Of a stretch of 64,000 nt of DNA, positions 36,576 to 45,052 are shown piece by piece. Origin of the DNA: Pararhodobacter zhoushanensis (lineage in GTDB: Bacteria; Pseudomonadota; Alphaproteobacteria; Rhodobacterales; Rhodobacteraceae); the NCBI RefSeq assembly GCF_003990445.1, contig NZ_REEZ01000003.1, positions 62,001 through 126,000 of the forward strand, read 5' to 3'. Within the stretch, counting starts at the first letter, position 1. The number at the start of each line of letters is the position of its first letter. A model generated the notes under the pieces. The model searched no databases. It was not told where the DNA came from and saw only the letters and a list, made by a program, of their open reading frames with translations. Made by a program: the position numbers and the translations under genes.

Positions 36576-38573
36576 GTGAGCTTGCCAGCCCTTCTGCTGC
36601 CACAGCAGATCGCCCGGAGCGCCGTGCGGCGGCCCGAAAAACTGGCGTATGCTTTTGTCGGGCCTGCGTCCGAGCCGGAAGAACTGAGCTATGCGGCGTT
36701 GCTCGCGCGCGCCTCGGGTGTCGCCGCGATGCTGCGCGCGGCGGACTGTGGCAAGGGCGCACGGGTCGCGCTGGTTTTCGAGCCCGGTCTGAACTTTGCC
36801 GTCGCCCTGCTGGGCGCGTTCCTTGGCGGTTGCGCGGCAGTGCCGGTCGCGGTTCCGTCCAGCGCCAAGGCGCGCGGGCGCGCCGATGCCATCCTGCGCG
36901 AGAGCGGCTGCAGGGCGGTGCTGACCGACACGCAAACTCTTGTCGGTGTGCCCGACAGCTGGCCCGCCGAGATCGCGCGCGCGCGGTGTCTGCGGGTCGA
37001 CACGGCGGTCGACTCGCCGGTGATCGCGCCGCAAACCAGCCCGGACGATATCGCCTTTCTTCAGTATACCTCGGGCTCGACCGGTGCGCCCAAAGGCGTT
37101 GTGGTGACACACCGGGCCTTGCTGGGTCAGATGCACGCCATCCAGCGCGCGGTGCAAGGCAGCGAGGACGAGCGCGTCGTTACCTGGCTCCCGCCCGAGC
37201 ATGACATGGGGCTTGTCGGCGGTGTCTTGTTCCCCTGCTGGCTTGGCGGGTCGGTCTATATCCTGTCCCCGCAAAGCTTTGTGCGCCGTCCGGTGCTGTG
37301 GCTGGACACGATCAGCCGGTATCGCGGCACGATCACCGTCGCGCCCAACTTCGCCTTCGAGCTTTGTGTGCGTACCATATCGCCCTCCCGTCGGGCCGAA
37401 CTGGACCTGTCGTCGTGCCGCGTGCTGCTCAACGGCTCGGAACCGGTGCGCCCCGAGACGATCGACGCCTTTGTCGAGACTTTCGCGGATGCAGGCCTGT
37501 CGCCCGGTGCCGTCATGCCCTGCTACGGTCTGGCCGAGGCAACGCTGCTGGTCGCCGGAGCAGTACGCGGCAGCGGCGCGCTTTCCGCGTGGTTTGACCC
37601 AACGGCATTGGACCAGCGGCAGGTAACAGAGGTGGCTGAGGGGCAGGGGCGGCGGCTGGTGTCGTCGGGCCTGGTGCGCACCTCGCACCCCGTGCGCATC
37701 GTCGACCCCGACGCGCGCCGTACCTGCCCACCGGACAGGATCGGCGAGATCTGGATCGCTGGCGACAGCCTCGGCTCGGCCTATCACAACCGCCCCGACG
37801 CCAGTGAGGCCACTTTCGGTGCCCGGCTGGACGATGGGTCGGGCCCCTATCTGCGCAGCGGCGATCTGGGGTTTTTGTGGCTGGGTGAGCTGTTCGTGAC
37901 CGGCCGGATCAAGGACGTCGTGCTGTGGCACGGGCGCACGCTGCATGCCTCGGATCTGGAGACCAGCCTTGAGGGCGTCGACCCCGGTCTGCGCCGGGGA
38001 CGGGTTGCGGTGCATCAGCGCCCGGACGGCGCGGTGGCGGTGTTGTGCGAGATCACGCCCGGGCGGCTGGCGGAAGGCGAGGCGCTGGCCGCGCGGATCT
38101 GGCGGCAATTGCTGGACCGGTCAGGGGTCGAGGCGGCGCATGTCCTGTTGTTGCGCACGGGCAGTCTGTTGTGGACAACCAGCGGCAAACTGCGCCGCGC
38201 CGACAGCGATGCCGCGCTTGCCGAGACACCGGAGCGGGTGTTGCTCGACTGGTCCCCGCGCGCTGCGTCTCAGACGGCGCAGGCGCGCGCGGTGGCGATC
38301 GCGCAGCTGAAACAGGCGCTGGCCGGGACGGGCGATCCCTATGCCGCCTATCTTGGCTTTTTCGCCGACTGGATCGCGGTCGCCACGCAGCAAGAGGTGG
38401 ACGCGGTCGACCCGATGCTCGCCTGGGCCGATCAGGGGCTGGATTCGCTGATGATCACCGAGATGATCCTCGATCTTGAAGCCGCCACCGGGCAGACCCT
38501 GACAGCCGATATCCTGTTTGAGCTGCCTGAGCCTGCAGCCCTCGCCGCCGCCCTTGCGCGCGGAGCGCTGTAG
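36576..38573 (+). CDS. Fatty acyl-AMP ligase fused to an acyl carrier domain
   Basis: 665 residues. The adenylation part (about 1-565) has the P-loop YTSGSTGAPKGVVVTH, LPPEHDMGLVGGVLFP and CYGLAEATLL motifs that mark FAAL-type acyl-AMP ligases. The C-terminal ~80 residues are a carrier domain with Ser624 in QGLDSLMIT. Such di-domain proteins activate a fatty acid as its adenylate and load it onto the attached phosphopantetheine. The GTG at 36576 lies eight bases after the methyltransferase stop. No ketosynthase or condensation domain accompanies it, so the acyl chain is probably passed to the cluster's oxygenases or a transferase. Confidence 0.88.
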   Translation: MSLPALLLPQQIARSAVRRPEKLAYAFVGPASEPEELSYAALLARASGVAAMLRAADCGKGARVALVFEPGLNFAVALLGAFLGGCAAVPVAVPSSAKARGRADAILRESGCRAVLTDTQTLVGVPDSWPAEIARARCLRVDTAVDSPVIAPQTSPDDIAFLQYTSGSTGAPKGVVVTHRALLGQMHAIQRAVQGSEDERVVTWLPPEHDMGLVGGVLFPCWLGGSVYILSPQSFVRRPVLWLDTISRYRGTITVAPNFAFELCVRTISPSRRAELDLSSCRVLLNGSEPVRPETIDAFVETFADAGLSPGAVMPCYGLAEATLLVAGAVRGSGALSAWFDPTALDQRQVTEVAEGQGRRLVSSGLVRTSHPVRIVDPDARRTCPPDRIGEIWIAGDSLGSAYHNRPDASEATFGARLDDGSGPYLRSGDLGFLWLGELFVTGRIKDVVLWHGRTLHASDLETSLEGVDPGLRRGRVAVHQRPDGAVAVLCEITPGRLAEGEALAARIWRQLLDRSGVEAAHVLLLRTGSLLWTTSGKLRRADSDAALAETPERVLLDWSPRAASQTAQARAVAIAQLKQALAGTGDPYAAYLGFFADWIAVATQQEVDAVDPMLAWADQGLDSLMITEMILDLEAATGQTLTADILFELPEPAALAAALARGAL

Positions 38574-38638
38574 CGTCTGCCAGACCCAGCGGTCGGCGCG
38601 TCGGGTGAGCGTTTGAACCGCGACACCTGGCTTCGCGC

Positions 38639-39226
38639 TCACGCGGCTTTCAGCAGCGCCATCGCCTGCGCGACCAGCCCCAGCGCAAAGGCCTTGTCCA
38701 GCGGCAGATGCCCGACCAGCAGGCGGTAAAAGATCGGTGCGTAGATCATGTCGAGGCACACGTCCCCGTCGCGGGGCGCGGCGATTTCACCCGATGCTAC
38801 GGCCTCGGCGATCAGCGCCCGCCCGGCCTCGCGCCCGGACAGGATGACGCGGTTGCGGAACGCGCGGGTCATCTCGCTGTCGCGATCCGCTGCCGCCAGT
38901 GCCAGCCCGATCTGCCGCCCCCGCGTGGTGGCAAAGGCGGTCACAATGCCGAGGATCTGTTGTTCGAGCCTTTCATGCAGGCTTCCTGTCGGGTGTGCGG
39001 CGGCGGCGGGGTGCCCCTCCATCAAGGCGGCCATCGCCAGTTCGCTGGCATTCGCCCAGTGGCGGTAAAGTGTCGGCTTGCCAACGCCTGACCGCGCCGC
39101 GACGCCTTCGATGGTCAGGCGGCCAAAGCCATCCTGCATGAGGATCTCGAAGGCAGCGGCCAAGGCCTTGCGCTTTGCGGCCTGACTGGGCGGACGGCCA
39201 CGGGGTTTGGGGATGTCTTGACTCAT
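38639..39226 (-). CDS. TetR/AcrR family transcriptional regulator
   Basis: 195 residues. The N-terminal HTH (about 10-60) reads LTIEGVAARSGVGKPTLYRHW, typical TetR. The C-terminal ligand domain matches the TetR_C_33-like group (SGREAGRALIAEAVASGEI). The ATG at 39226 is chosen; the frame stays open upstream without similarity. It diverges from a VOC protein gene, and a palindrome between the two is its probable operator. Confidence 0.9.
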   Translation of the reverse strand: MSQDIPKPRGRPPSQAAKRKALAAAFEILMQDGFGRLTIEGVAARSGVGKPTLYRHWANASELAMAALMEGHPAAAAHPTGSLHERLEQQILGIVTAFATTRGRQIGLALAAADRDSEMTRAFRNRVILSGREAGRALIAEAVASGEIAAPRDGDVCLDMIYAPIFYRLLVGHLPLDKAFALGLVAQAMALLKAA

Positions 39227-39230
39227 TATA

Positions 39231-39243
39231 TTACGGATCGTAA
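39231..39243. promoter_or_regulatory. Putative TetR operator
   Basis: Perfect inverted repeat TTACG-GAT-CGTAA in the 54-base gap between the divergent regulator and VOC genes, within an AT-rich stretch (39225-39259) that stands out in this GC-rich DNA and may include both promoters. Confidence 0.55.
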
Positions 39244-39280
39244 CGTAAATATAAATATGAAGCAAGCCAAGGATCAAACA

Positions 39281-39721
39281 ATGCCGCTGTCTGTCACGCC
39301 CTATCTGGTCGCGAAGGGGGCTGAAAAGGCCCTCGCTTTCTATGTCCAAGCCTTCGGCGCGGTTGAGGAATTCCGCATGACCGACCCCGGCGACGGGCGC
39401 ATCGGTCATGCCGAACTGACCATCGGCACCTCGCGGATCATGCTGAGCGATGAGTATCCCGATTTCGGCGCGGTCAGCCCCGATACCCTGGGTGGCACAG
39501 CGGTGACGCTGCATCTGGCGACCGAGGCTGTCGATGCTGACGTGGCCCGTGCAGCTGACGCCGGGGCCACCGTGCTGCGCGCGCCGGCAGATCAGTCGTT
39601 TGGCGAGCGCACGGCGACGGTAATGGACCCGTTCGGCCACCGCTGGATTCTGTCGCAGACCGTCGAGACGGTCACGCCCGCGCAAATGCAGAAACGTTGG
39701 GAAGACGAGACGTCGGCCTGA
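39281..39721 (+). CDS. VOC family (PhnB-like glyoxalase/bleomycin resistance) protein
   Basis: 146 residues. SVTPYLVAKGAEKALAFY and the late DPFGHRWILSQ are typical of PhnB-like VOC proteins. These are often annotated as glyoxalase-like and sometimes bind toxic compounds. The ATG at 39281 is preferred over one at 39257 because an AAGGA site lies seven bases before it. Probably controlled by the divergent TetR regulator. Confidence 0.85.
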   Translation: MPLSVTPYLVAKGAEKALAFYVQAFGAVEEFRMTDPGDGRIGHAELTIGTSRIMLSDEYPDFGAVSPDTLGGTAVTLHLATEAVDADVARAADAGATVLRAPADQSFGERTATVMDPFGHRWILSQTVETVTPAQMQKRWEDETSA

Positions 39722-39723
39722 CG

Positions 39724-40521
39724 TCAGGGGGCCTTGGCAACCAGCACATCGGTGGGCGGCGCGCGCATCAGGTCGCGGGCGTAATTGCCCAGGGTCTGAG
39801 GGTCTTTGCCCGACTGCGCGCCCAGACAGATCAGATCGGCACCCAGTTCCTCGCGCCGGAAAGCCAGCACCTGATGGACCCCACCGGGGACGATCTCGGG
39901 CGGTTCGGCAAGCGCGGGCAGGCCGGGGGTCTGCAGGAAGGCGTCGCGCGCGGCTTCGGCTTTCTCCAGTGCAGCCTCGCTGTCACGGCTTCCCCGGCTG
40001 AACGCCGAGCCGGGCTCGAGCGCGTGAATGGCGTGGAATTCGGCCTGCGGGGCCAGCTGCGCGGCAGCGATCAGCGCCGCCGCCGAGCCGGGCGAGAAAT
40101 CCGTGGCCAGCAGCACCTGACGATAGGGCCGCTCGGGCGGTAGCTGCGCGATCAGCACAGGGCAGGGCGCGGCCAGCACGATGCGCTCCATGGTGGTCAG
40201 GCGCAACAGGTCCAGCACCCGCCGCTCGCGGTGCAGGCCTAGCACGATCAGTCCGGCGTGTTCGGTTGTTGCCAGTTCAGACAGCGCCGCGCCGGATTCG
40301 CCGCTCAGCACCCGGATGCCGTTCGACCCTGCGTCGCTGGCAACGCGGGTCAGCGCGGCCTCGATTTCATCGCGGTTGCGGCGCTTCTTGCCCTCGTCGG
40401 GCAGCACATGCGCCAGCAAGACCTGCGCGCCGGGCTGCCGGGCCAGAAGGCGGGCGCGGCCGGGCACCTGCGCCGAGCGGTCGGTAAGGTCAGTGGCGGC
40501 GATGACAGAGGCAAAGGGCAT
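39724..40521 (-). CDS. Universal stress protein, tandem UspA domains
   Basis: 265 residues made of two UspA-like halves (about 1-128 and 132-265). The first begins FASVIAATDLTDRSAQV and contains the IVLGLHRERRVLDLL segment; the second begins RQVLLATDFSPGSAAAL and contains ICLGAQSGKD. The ATP-binding G-x2-G-x9-G(S/T) motif is not clean in either half. It ends two bases from the convergent VOC gene. Confidence 0.82.
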   Translation of the reverse strand: MPFASVIAATDLTDRSAQVPGRARLLARQPGAQVLLAHVLPDEGKKRRNRDEIEAALTRVASDAGSNGIRVLSGESGAALSELATTEHAGLIVLGLHRERRVLDLLRLTTMERIVLAAPCPVLIAQLPPERPYRQVLLATDFSPGSAAALIAAAQLAPQAEFHAIHALEPGSAFSRGSRDSEAALEKAEAARDAFLQTPGLPALAEPPEIVPGGVHQVLAFRREELGADLICLGAQSGKDPQTLGNYARDLMRAPPTDVLVAKAP

Positions 40522-40530
40522 GGCGGGCTT

Positions 40531-41526
40531 TCAGGCGCGGAGGGCGCTGGGACGGTCGCGCAGGCGCGAGACCAGCTCGGGGCGCAGATCGGCGCCGGTG
40601 TGCAGGCGTTGACTGAGACCGGGGAAGGCATCGCGCAGCGGCGCGGCCAGATCCTCGGGCAGGCGGGTCAGGACCGAGGGGCAGACCATCAGGCTCTCAC
40701 ACGGCACACCCTCGGCATAGATGACTTCATGCGCGTCGAAGACCAGCGAGAAATATTCAACGAAGCCGCCCTCGCGGCGCAGGATTGTGGCATCGTCGAC
40801 CAGATGACGGGCCTGCACCAGCAGCTCTGCCGCGCCCGCCAGCGCCCGGGCGTCGCGGCGATAGAGGAACAGGCGGTGATAGGGGCTGACCGACAGCGGG
40901 CCGGGATTGCCCATCACGCCGGGCAGTACCACGACCGGGGCAAAGCCCCCCTCGGCCCTCAGCGTCACAGCGCCTTTCCAGCGCAGGGGCTGGGCGGCAT
41001 GGTCGCGGGTGATCACCACGTCGCCGGGTTGTAGATCCTCGACCGGCAGCTGCCGCCCGTCGGCCAGCGCGATGCGGGTGCCGCGCGCGAAGGCCCCGGC
41101 GACGACATCGGCCAGCCGGATCGGGCCGGGCGCGTCATCGGTGGCGATGAGCGTATAGGTCAGCTTGGCGCGCAACGGCGACAGCGGCAGCGCAACCCGT
41201 GCGCCGGTGATGGCCAGCACAAGGACTTCGACCAGATCGCCATCGGGGGCCATCAGGGACAGCCGGCCCTGCAGCTGCACGGTGTCCCCGGCCCCGCCAA
41301 AGGCGCAGCCGTCGGCCAGTCGCCCGGCCTCGAGGTCCAGCATCAGGGTGATCGGTGCGGCGTCCTCGGCCAGCCGGTAGTAATCGCCATGGATGCTGTC
41401 CACCGGCGCAGGCAACGGATCGCCCGCGTTCGCGCCAGAAAGCACGCGCAAGCCGTCGGCGGCGTAGACCGTGACCGCATGCGCAGCCGGGGCCGAAGAG
41501 CGCGCGGTCAGGGGCTGGGCGGGCAT
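40531..41526 (-). CDS. Hint-domain protein without the catalytic cysteine
   Basis: 331 residues. The C-terminal half is a Hedgehog/intein (Hint_2) fold: GAFARGTRIALADG, PVEDLQPGDVVITRDH, SPYHRLFLYRRDA and HEVIYAEGVPCESLM. In related proteins the domain begins with Cys (CFxPGT); here the position is Ala145. Self-cleavage through an N-S shift would therefore be impossible. The N-terminal ~130 residues have no recognised fold. The ATG at 41526 is used. It lies ten bases upstream of the universal stress protein gene on the same strand, probably in one transcript. Confidence 0.75.
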   Translation of the reverse strand: MPAQPLTARSSAPAAHAVTVYAADGLRVLSGANAGDPLPAPVDSIHGDYYRLAEDAAPITLMLDLEAGRLADGCAFGGAGDTVQLQGRLSLMAPDGDLVEVLVLAITGARVALPLSPLRAKLTYTLIATDDAPGPIRLADVVAGAFARGTRIALADGRQLPVEDLQPGDVVITRDHAAQPLRWKGAVTLRAEGGFAPVVVLPGVMGNPGPLSVSPYHRLFLYRRDARALAGAAELLVQARHLVDDATILRREGGFVEYFSLVFDAHEVIYAEGVPCESLMVCPSVLTRLPEDLAAPLRDAFPGLSQRLHTGADLRPELVSRLRDRPSALRA

Positions 41527-41678
41527 AGGTGATTTCCGGCTGCGGGTGAACAAGCGGCGATACTACGGGTAGGGGGTGTTGAACGTCAATCGGCGGTTGC
41601 AGGCGGTCGCGCAAGCCTGCGCGTTGCCGCCGAAGGGGACGGGTGCTAGGTCTTGGGAAAACAGCAGGAGACATCGGT

Positions 41679-42458
41679 ATGGATCTGGGGATCAAGGGAA
41701 AACGCGCGCTGGTGTGCGCTTCGTCCAAGGGCTTGGGCCGGGGCTGCGCCGAGGCGCTGGCCGAGGCGGGCTGCACAGTCGTGATGAACGCGCGCGGGGC
41801 CGAGGCGCTTGAGGCGACAGCGGCCGAGATCCGGGCGAAATACGGCGTCGAGGTGATCGCCGTCGCGGCGGATATCACCAGCGAGGAGGGCCGTCGCAAG
41901 GTGCTCGACGCGGCCGGGCAGATCGACATTCTGGTCACCAACGCGGGCGGCCCCCCTCCGGGGATGTGGAGCGACTGGACCCGCGACGATTTCATCAAGG
42001 CGCTGGATGGCAACATGCTGACCCCGATCGCGCTGATGCAGGCCAGCCTGCCCGGGATGATGGAGCGCGGCTGGGGCCGGGTGGTCAACATCACCAGTCA
42101 GGCGGTCAAAGCCCCGCTGGGTGTGCTGGGCCTGTCCAATTCGGCGCGCACCGGACTGACGGGCTTTGTTGCAGGCACCGCGCGGCAGGTCGCCGGGTCC
42201 GGCGTAACGATCAACAACCTGCTGCCGGGCACGCATGACACCGACCGTGCCGTATCGCTGGATACGGGCGCAGCCAAGGCGCAGGGTGTGAGCATGGACG
42301 AAGCGCGCAAGGCGCGGCAGGCGTCGATCCCCGCCGGGCGTTACGGCACGGCCGCCGAGTTCGGCGCTGCCTGCGCCTTCCTGTGCAGCCAGCACGCCGG
42401 CTTCATCGTCGGGCAGAACCTGCTGCTGGACGGTGGGGCGGTGAACACCACGATGTAA
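41679..42458 (+). CDS. Short-chain dehydrogenase/reductase family protein, atypical active site
   Basis: 259-residue Rossmann protein. The NAD(P) motif is CASSKGLGRG near residue 12 and NAG occurs in ILVTNAGGPPP. The catalytic serine lies in NITSQAVK, but the Tyr-x-x-x-Lys is replaced by LSNSARTGL. A subgroup of 3-oxoacyl-ACP-reductase-like SDRs is known to lack the canonical tetrad. RBS CAGGAG precedes the ATG at 41679. Its substrate cannot be inferred. Confidence 0.83.
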   Translation: MDLGIKGKRALVCASSKGLGRGCAEALAEAGCTVVMNARGAEALEATAAEIRAKYGVEVIAVAADITSEEGRRKVLDAAGQIDILVTNAGGPPPGMWSDWTRDDFIKALDGNMLTPIALMQASLPGMMERGWGRVVNITSQAVKAPLGVLGLSNSARTGLTGFVAGTARQVAGSGVTINNLLPGTHDTDRAVSLDTGAAKAQGVSMDEARKARQASIPAGRYGTAAEFGAACAFLCSQHAGFIVGQNLLLDGGAVNTTM

Positions 42459-42540
42459 AGGGGGGGGGGGAGCGGCGCTCGGGGGCATCTTGCGTCACGG
42501 GCAATCGTCCACTGGACGATTGCCTTTTCGCTCCTCACCC

Positions 42541-42613
42541 CTCGCGCCGCCGGGGGGCGCTGCCCCCCACCGGGCCGTTCCGGCCCGCCCCCCGGGATAT
42601 TTTCAGAGCAAAG
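42541..42613. repeat. Intergenic hairpin-GGATATTT element, copy 1
   Basis: Nearly identical to 51872-51942: a CTCGCGCCGC lead, a hairpin GGGGGGCGC.. /CCCCCC, a second hairpin CGGGCC-GTTCC-GGCCCG, then CCCGGGATATTTTCAG and an A-rich tail. It lies between the SDR and HAD genes, directly in front of the latter's ribosome binding site. Two copies 9 kb apart in non-homologous contexts indicate a dispersed element. Confidence 0.65.
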
Positions 42614-42634
42614 AAACAGGGACAGGGGGTTGCG

Positions 42635-43234
42635 GTGCACGTGGTTTTCGATGTCGGGAATGTCTTGATCCGCTGGCGGCCTGAGCGGGCGGTGGCGCAT
42701 GTCTATCCTGATCGGGATGAGGCTTTGGCCTATCTTGAGGCCGTCGGGTTTGCTGAATGGAACTATACTCAGGACGGCGGGCGGTCTTTTGCCGAAGGGA
42801 TTGCGGCATTGGAAGCGGCCCATCCGGGGCAGAGTGGTCCGCTGAGCAGCTATGTCGCGCGGTTTGGCGAGACGATTGCCGAGCCGATCAGCGGGACCTG
42901 GGAGCTGCTCGACCGGCTCAAGGCGCGCGGGCACCGGTTGTTCGCGATCACCAATTTCGCCGCCGAGACATGGCCGGTGGCCCTGCAGGTTCACCCGCGG
43001 CTGGGCGAAGTGTTCGAGGATGTCGTGGTGTCGGGGTTCGAGAAACTGCTCAAGCCGGAACCCGCGATTTTTGATTGCCTGCTCAAGCGCAACGGCTTGC
43101 AGGCGCAGGACTGCCTGTTCATCGACGACAGCCCCGCCAATGTGACCGGCGCGCAAGCCGTCGGCATGGCCGCGCACCTCTTCACCACGCCTGAGGCGCT
43201 GGAAGCCGACTTGATCGCCAGCGCGCTGCTCTGA
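42635..43234 (+). CDS. HAD-IA family hydrolase (YihX-like)
   Basis: 199 residues. Motif I reads VVFDVGNVLIRW (nucleophile Asp in D-x-G-N-V-L, the YihX-like variant), motif II AITNFA, motif III Lys in KLLKPEPAIF and motif IV FIDDSPAN. YihX-like enzymes dephosphorylate sugar phosphates such as glucose-1-phosphate. The start is a GTG at 42635 with AGGGGG six bases before it. No in-frame ATG lies near the domain start. Confidence 0.87.
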   Translation: MHVVFDVGNVLIRWRPERAVAHVYPDRDEALAYLEAVGFAEWNYTQDGGRSFAEGIAALEAAHPGQSGPLSSYVARFGETIAEPISGTWELLDRLKARGHRLFAITNFAAETWPVALQVHPRLGEVFEDVVVSGFEKLLKPEPAIFDCLLKRNGLQAQDCLFIDDSPANVTGAQAVGMAAHLFTTPEALEADLIASALL

Positions 43235-43289
43235 ACCTTGCCCGCCCCCGTGCCGCGTGGTCTAGTGCATCAAAACGAGAGTTCGGCCC

Positions 43290-44108
43290 ATGCCCCATTT
43301 CACCGCCGCCGATGGTGCGCGTCTCTATTTCACCGACGAAGGGCACGGTATCCCGCTGCTCTGCCTTGCCGGGCTGACGCGCAATTCCTCGGACTTTGAT
43401 TACCTTGCCCCGCATCTGCCGCCCCTGCGCCTGATCCGCATAGATTATCGCGGGCGCGGGCAGTCGGACTGGACCGGGGCCGAGAGCTATACCATCGTGC
43501 AGGAGGGCGCCGATGCGCTGGCGCTGCTCGACCATCTGGGGCTCGAGAGCGCGGCGATTCTGGGCACCTCGCGCGGCGGGCTGATCGGCATGTATCTGAG
43601 CGCAATCGCCCCTGACCGGGTGCGCGGGCTGATCCTGAACGATGTCGGCCCGGTGATCGACCCGCTGGGGCTGGCACGGATTGGCGACTACATCGGTCGC
43701 GCCCCCTCGGCGCGCAGCTATGCCGCAATGGCGGTGGCGCTGGAGCACATGATGGACGGGTTCGAGGTGCCTCCCAGTCGCTGGATGGAAGAGGCGAAGA
43801 AGCACTATATCCTGACCGATCAGGGGCTTGATCTGACCTATGATCCTGCCCTGCGCACCGCCTTCCTTGAGGCGATGAAAGCCCCCGCCGCCGATGCCTG
43901 GCCGCTGTTTGACGCCTGCAAGACCAAGCCGCTGGCGCTGATCCGGGGGGCCAATTCGGACCTGCTGACGCAGGCGACGGCGGATGAGATGGCCGAGCGC
44001 GCGCCTGACATGATCTACGAGGAAGTGCCCGACCGCGCGCATATCCCGTTCCTTGACGAACCCGAGGCGCTGCGCGCCATCCACCGCTTTCTGGGACTGC
44101 TGATATGA
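43290..44108 (+). CDS. Alpha/beta-fold hydrolase
   Basis: 272 residues. The nucleophile elbow is GTSRGGLIG (Ser near residue 95), the oxyanion-region text is LLCLAGLTRNSSDF, the acid lies near LALIRGANSDLLT and the His in PDRAHIPFLDEPE. Cytoplasmic. Its stop overlaps the next start (ATGA), so it is coupled with a dehydratase and DUF167 gene in one operon. Substrate unknown. Confidence 0.85.
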   Translation: MPHFTAADGARLYFTDEGHGIPLLCLAGLTRNSSDFDYLAPHLPPLRLIRIDYRGRGQSDWTGAESYTIVQEGADALALLDHLGLESAAILGTSRGGLIGMYLSAIAPDRVRGLILNDVGPVIDPLGLARIGDYIGRAPSARSYAAMAVALEHMMDGFEVPPSRWMEEAKKHYILTDQGLDLTYDPALRTAFLEAMKAPAADAWPLFDACKTKPLALIRGANSDLLTQATADEMAERAPDMIYEEVPDRAHIPFLDEPEALRAIHRFLGLLI

Positions 44109-45052
44109 GTGACATCACGATGATCGAGGCCGCCGCCGGGCGGCTGGCCGGCCACGCGCGGCGCACGCCCCTGCTGACCTCACCCTTTCTGGACGAGATC
44201 GCCGGGCGGCCGGTCTTTGTGAAGGCCGAATGCCTGCAACACACCGGCTCGTTCAAGTTTCGCGGCGCGTGGAATGCGGTCTCGGCGCTGAAACCGGCGG
44301 GGGTGCTGGCCTATTCCTCGGGCAACCACGCGCAGGGCGTGGCGCTGGCGGCAAGGCTGCACGGGATCCCGGCGGTGATCGTGATGCCCGCCGACTCGCC
44401 CGCGATCAAGCTGGCCAATACCCGCGCGCTGGGGGCCGAGGTGATCACCTATGACCGCGCCACGGTGGACCGTGACGCTCTGGGCGCGAAGATCGCGGCC
44501 GAGCGGGGGCTGACGCTGATCAAGCCGTTCGACATGGCCGAGGTCATCGCGGGGCAGGGCACCACGGGGCTGGAGATCGCCGAGCAAGCGGCCGAGGCCG
44601 GGGTGACGGCGGCCGAGGTGCTGGTCCCCTGCGGCGGCGGTGGGCTGACCTCGGGCATCGCGCTGGCGCTGGCGGCACGCGCGCCGGGCATGGTGGTGCG
44701 GCCTTGCGAGCCGGAGGGCTTCGACGACGTGGCGCGCTCGCAGGCGGCAGGCCAGCGGCTGCGCAACGACCGGCTCTCGGGCTCGATCTGCGACGCGATC
44801 ATCACGCCCGAGACGGGCGATCTCACCTGGCCCCTGCTGCGCGATCTGTGCGGTCCGGGGCTGGTGGTGAGCGAGGATGAGGCGCTCAAAGCGATGGCGC
44901 TGGCCCATGACCGGCTCAAGATCGTGCTGGAACCGGGCGGGGCCGTGGCGCTGGCCGCTGCCCTCTTCCGCCCCGGCACCGGGCCGGTGATCGCGGTCGC
45001 TTCGGGCGGCAACGTCGACCGGGCGATGATGGCGCGCGCGCTGGCGACATGA
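44105..45052 (+). CDS. Threonine/serine dehydratase family protein (PLP), second copy
   Basis: 315 residues with the same motifs as 11418-12329: PLP lysine in HTGSFKFRGAWN (residue ~50), SSGNHAQG, and CGGGGLTSG. It lacks an ACT regulatory domain. HTGSFKFRGA and the glycine loop are closer to serine racemase/threonine dehydratase than to the other copy, so the two probably differ in substrate or role. It is coupled by ATGA overlaps to the hydrolase before and the DUF167 gene after it. Confidence 0.87.
   Translation: MSDITMIEAAAGRLAGHARRTPLLTSPFLDEIAGRPVFVKAECLQHTGSFKFRGAWNAVSALKPAGVLAYSSGNHAQGVALAARLHGIPAVIVMPADSPAIKLANTRALGAEVITYDRATVDRDALGAKIAAERGLTLIKPFDMAEVIAGQGTTGLEIAEQAAEAGVTAAEVLVPCGGGGLTSGIALALAARAPGMVVRPCEPEGFDDVARSQAAGQRLRNDRLSGSICDAIITPETGDLTWPLLRDLCGPGLVVSEDEALKAMALAHDRLKIVLEPGGAVALAAALFRPGTGPVIAVASGGNVDRAMMARALAT

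Noticed and set aside
36498-38108. 536-codon open frame on the minus strand
   Set aside because: Antisense to the acyl-AMP ligase, whose motifs are all on the plus strand.
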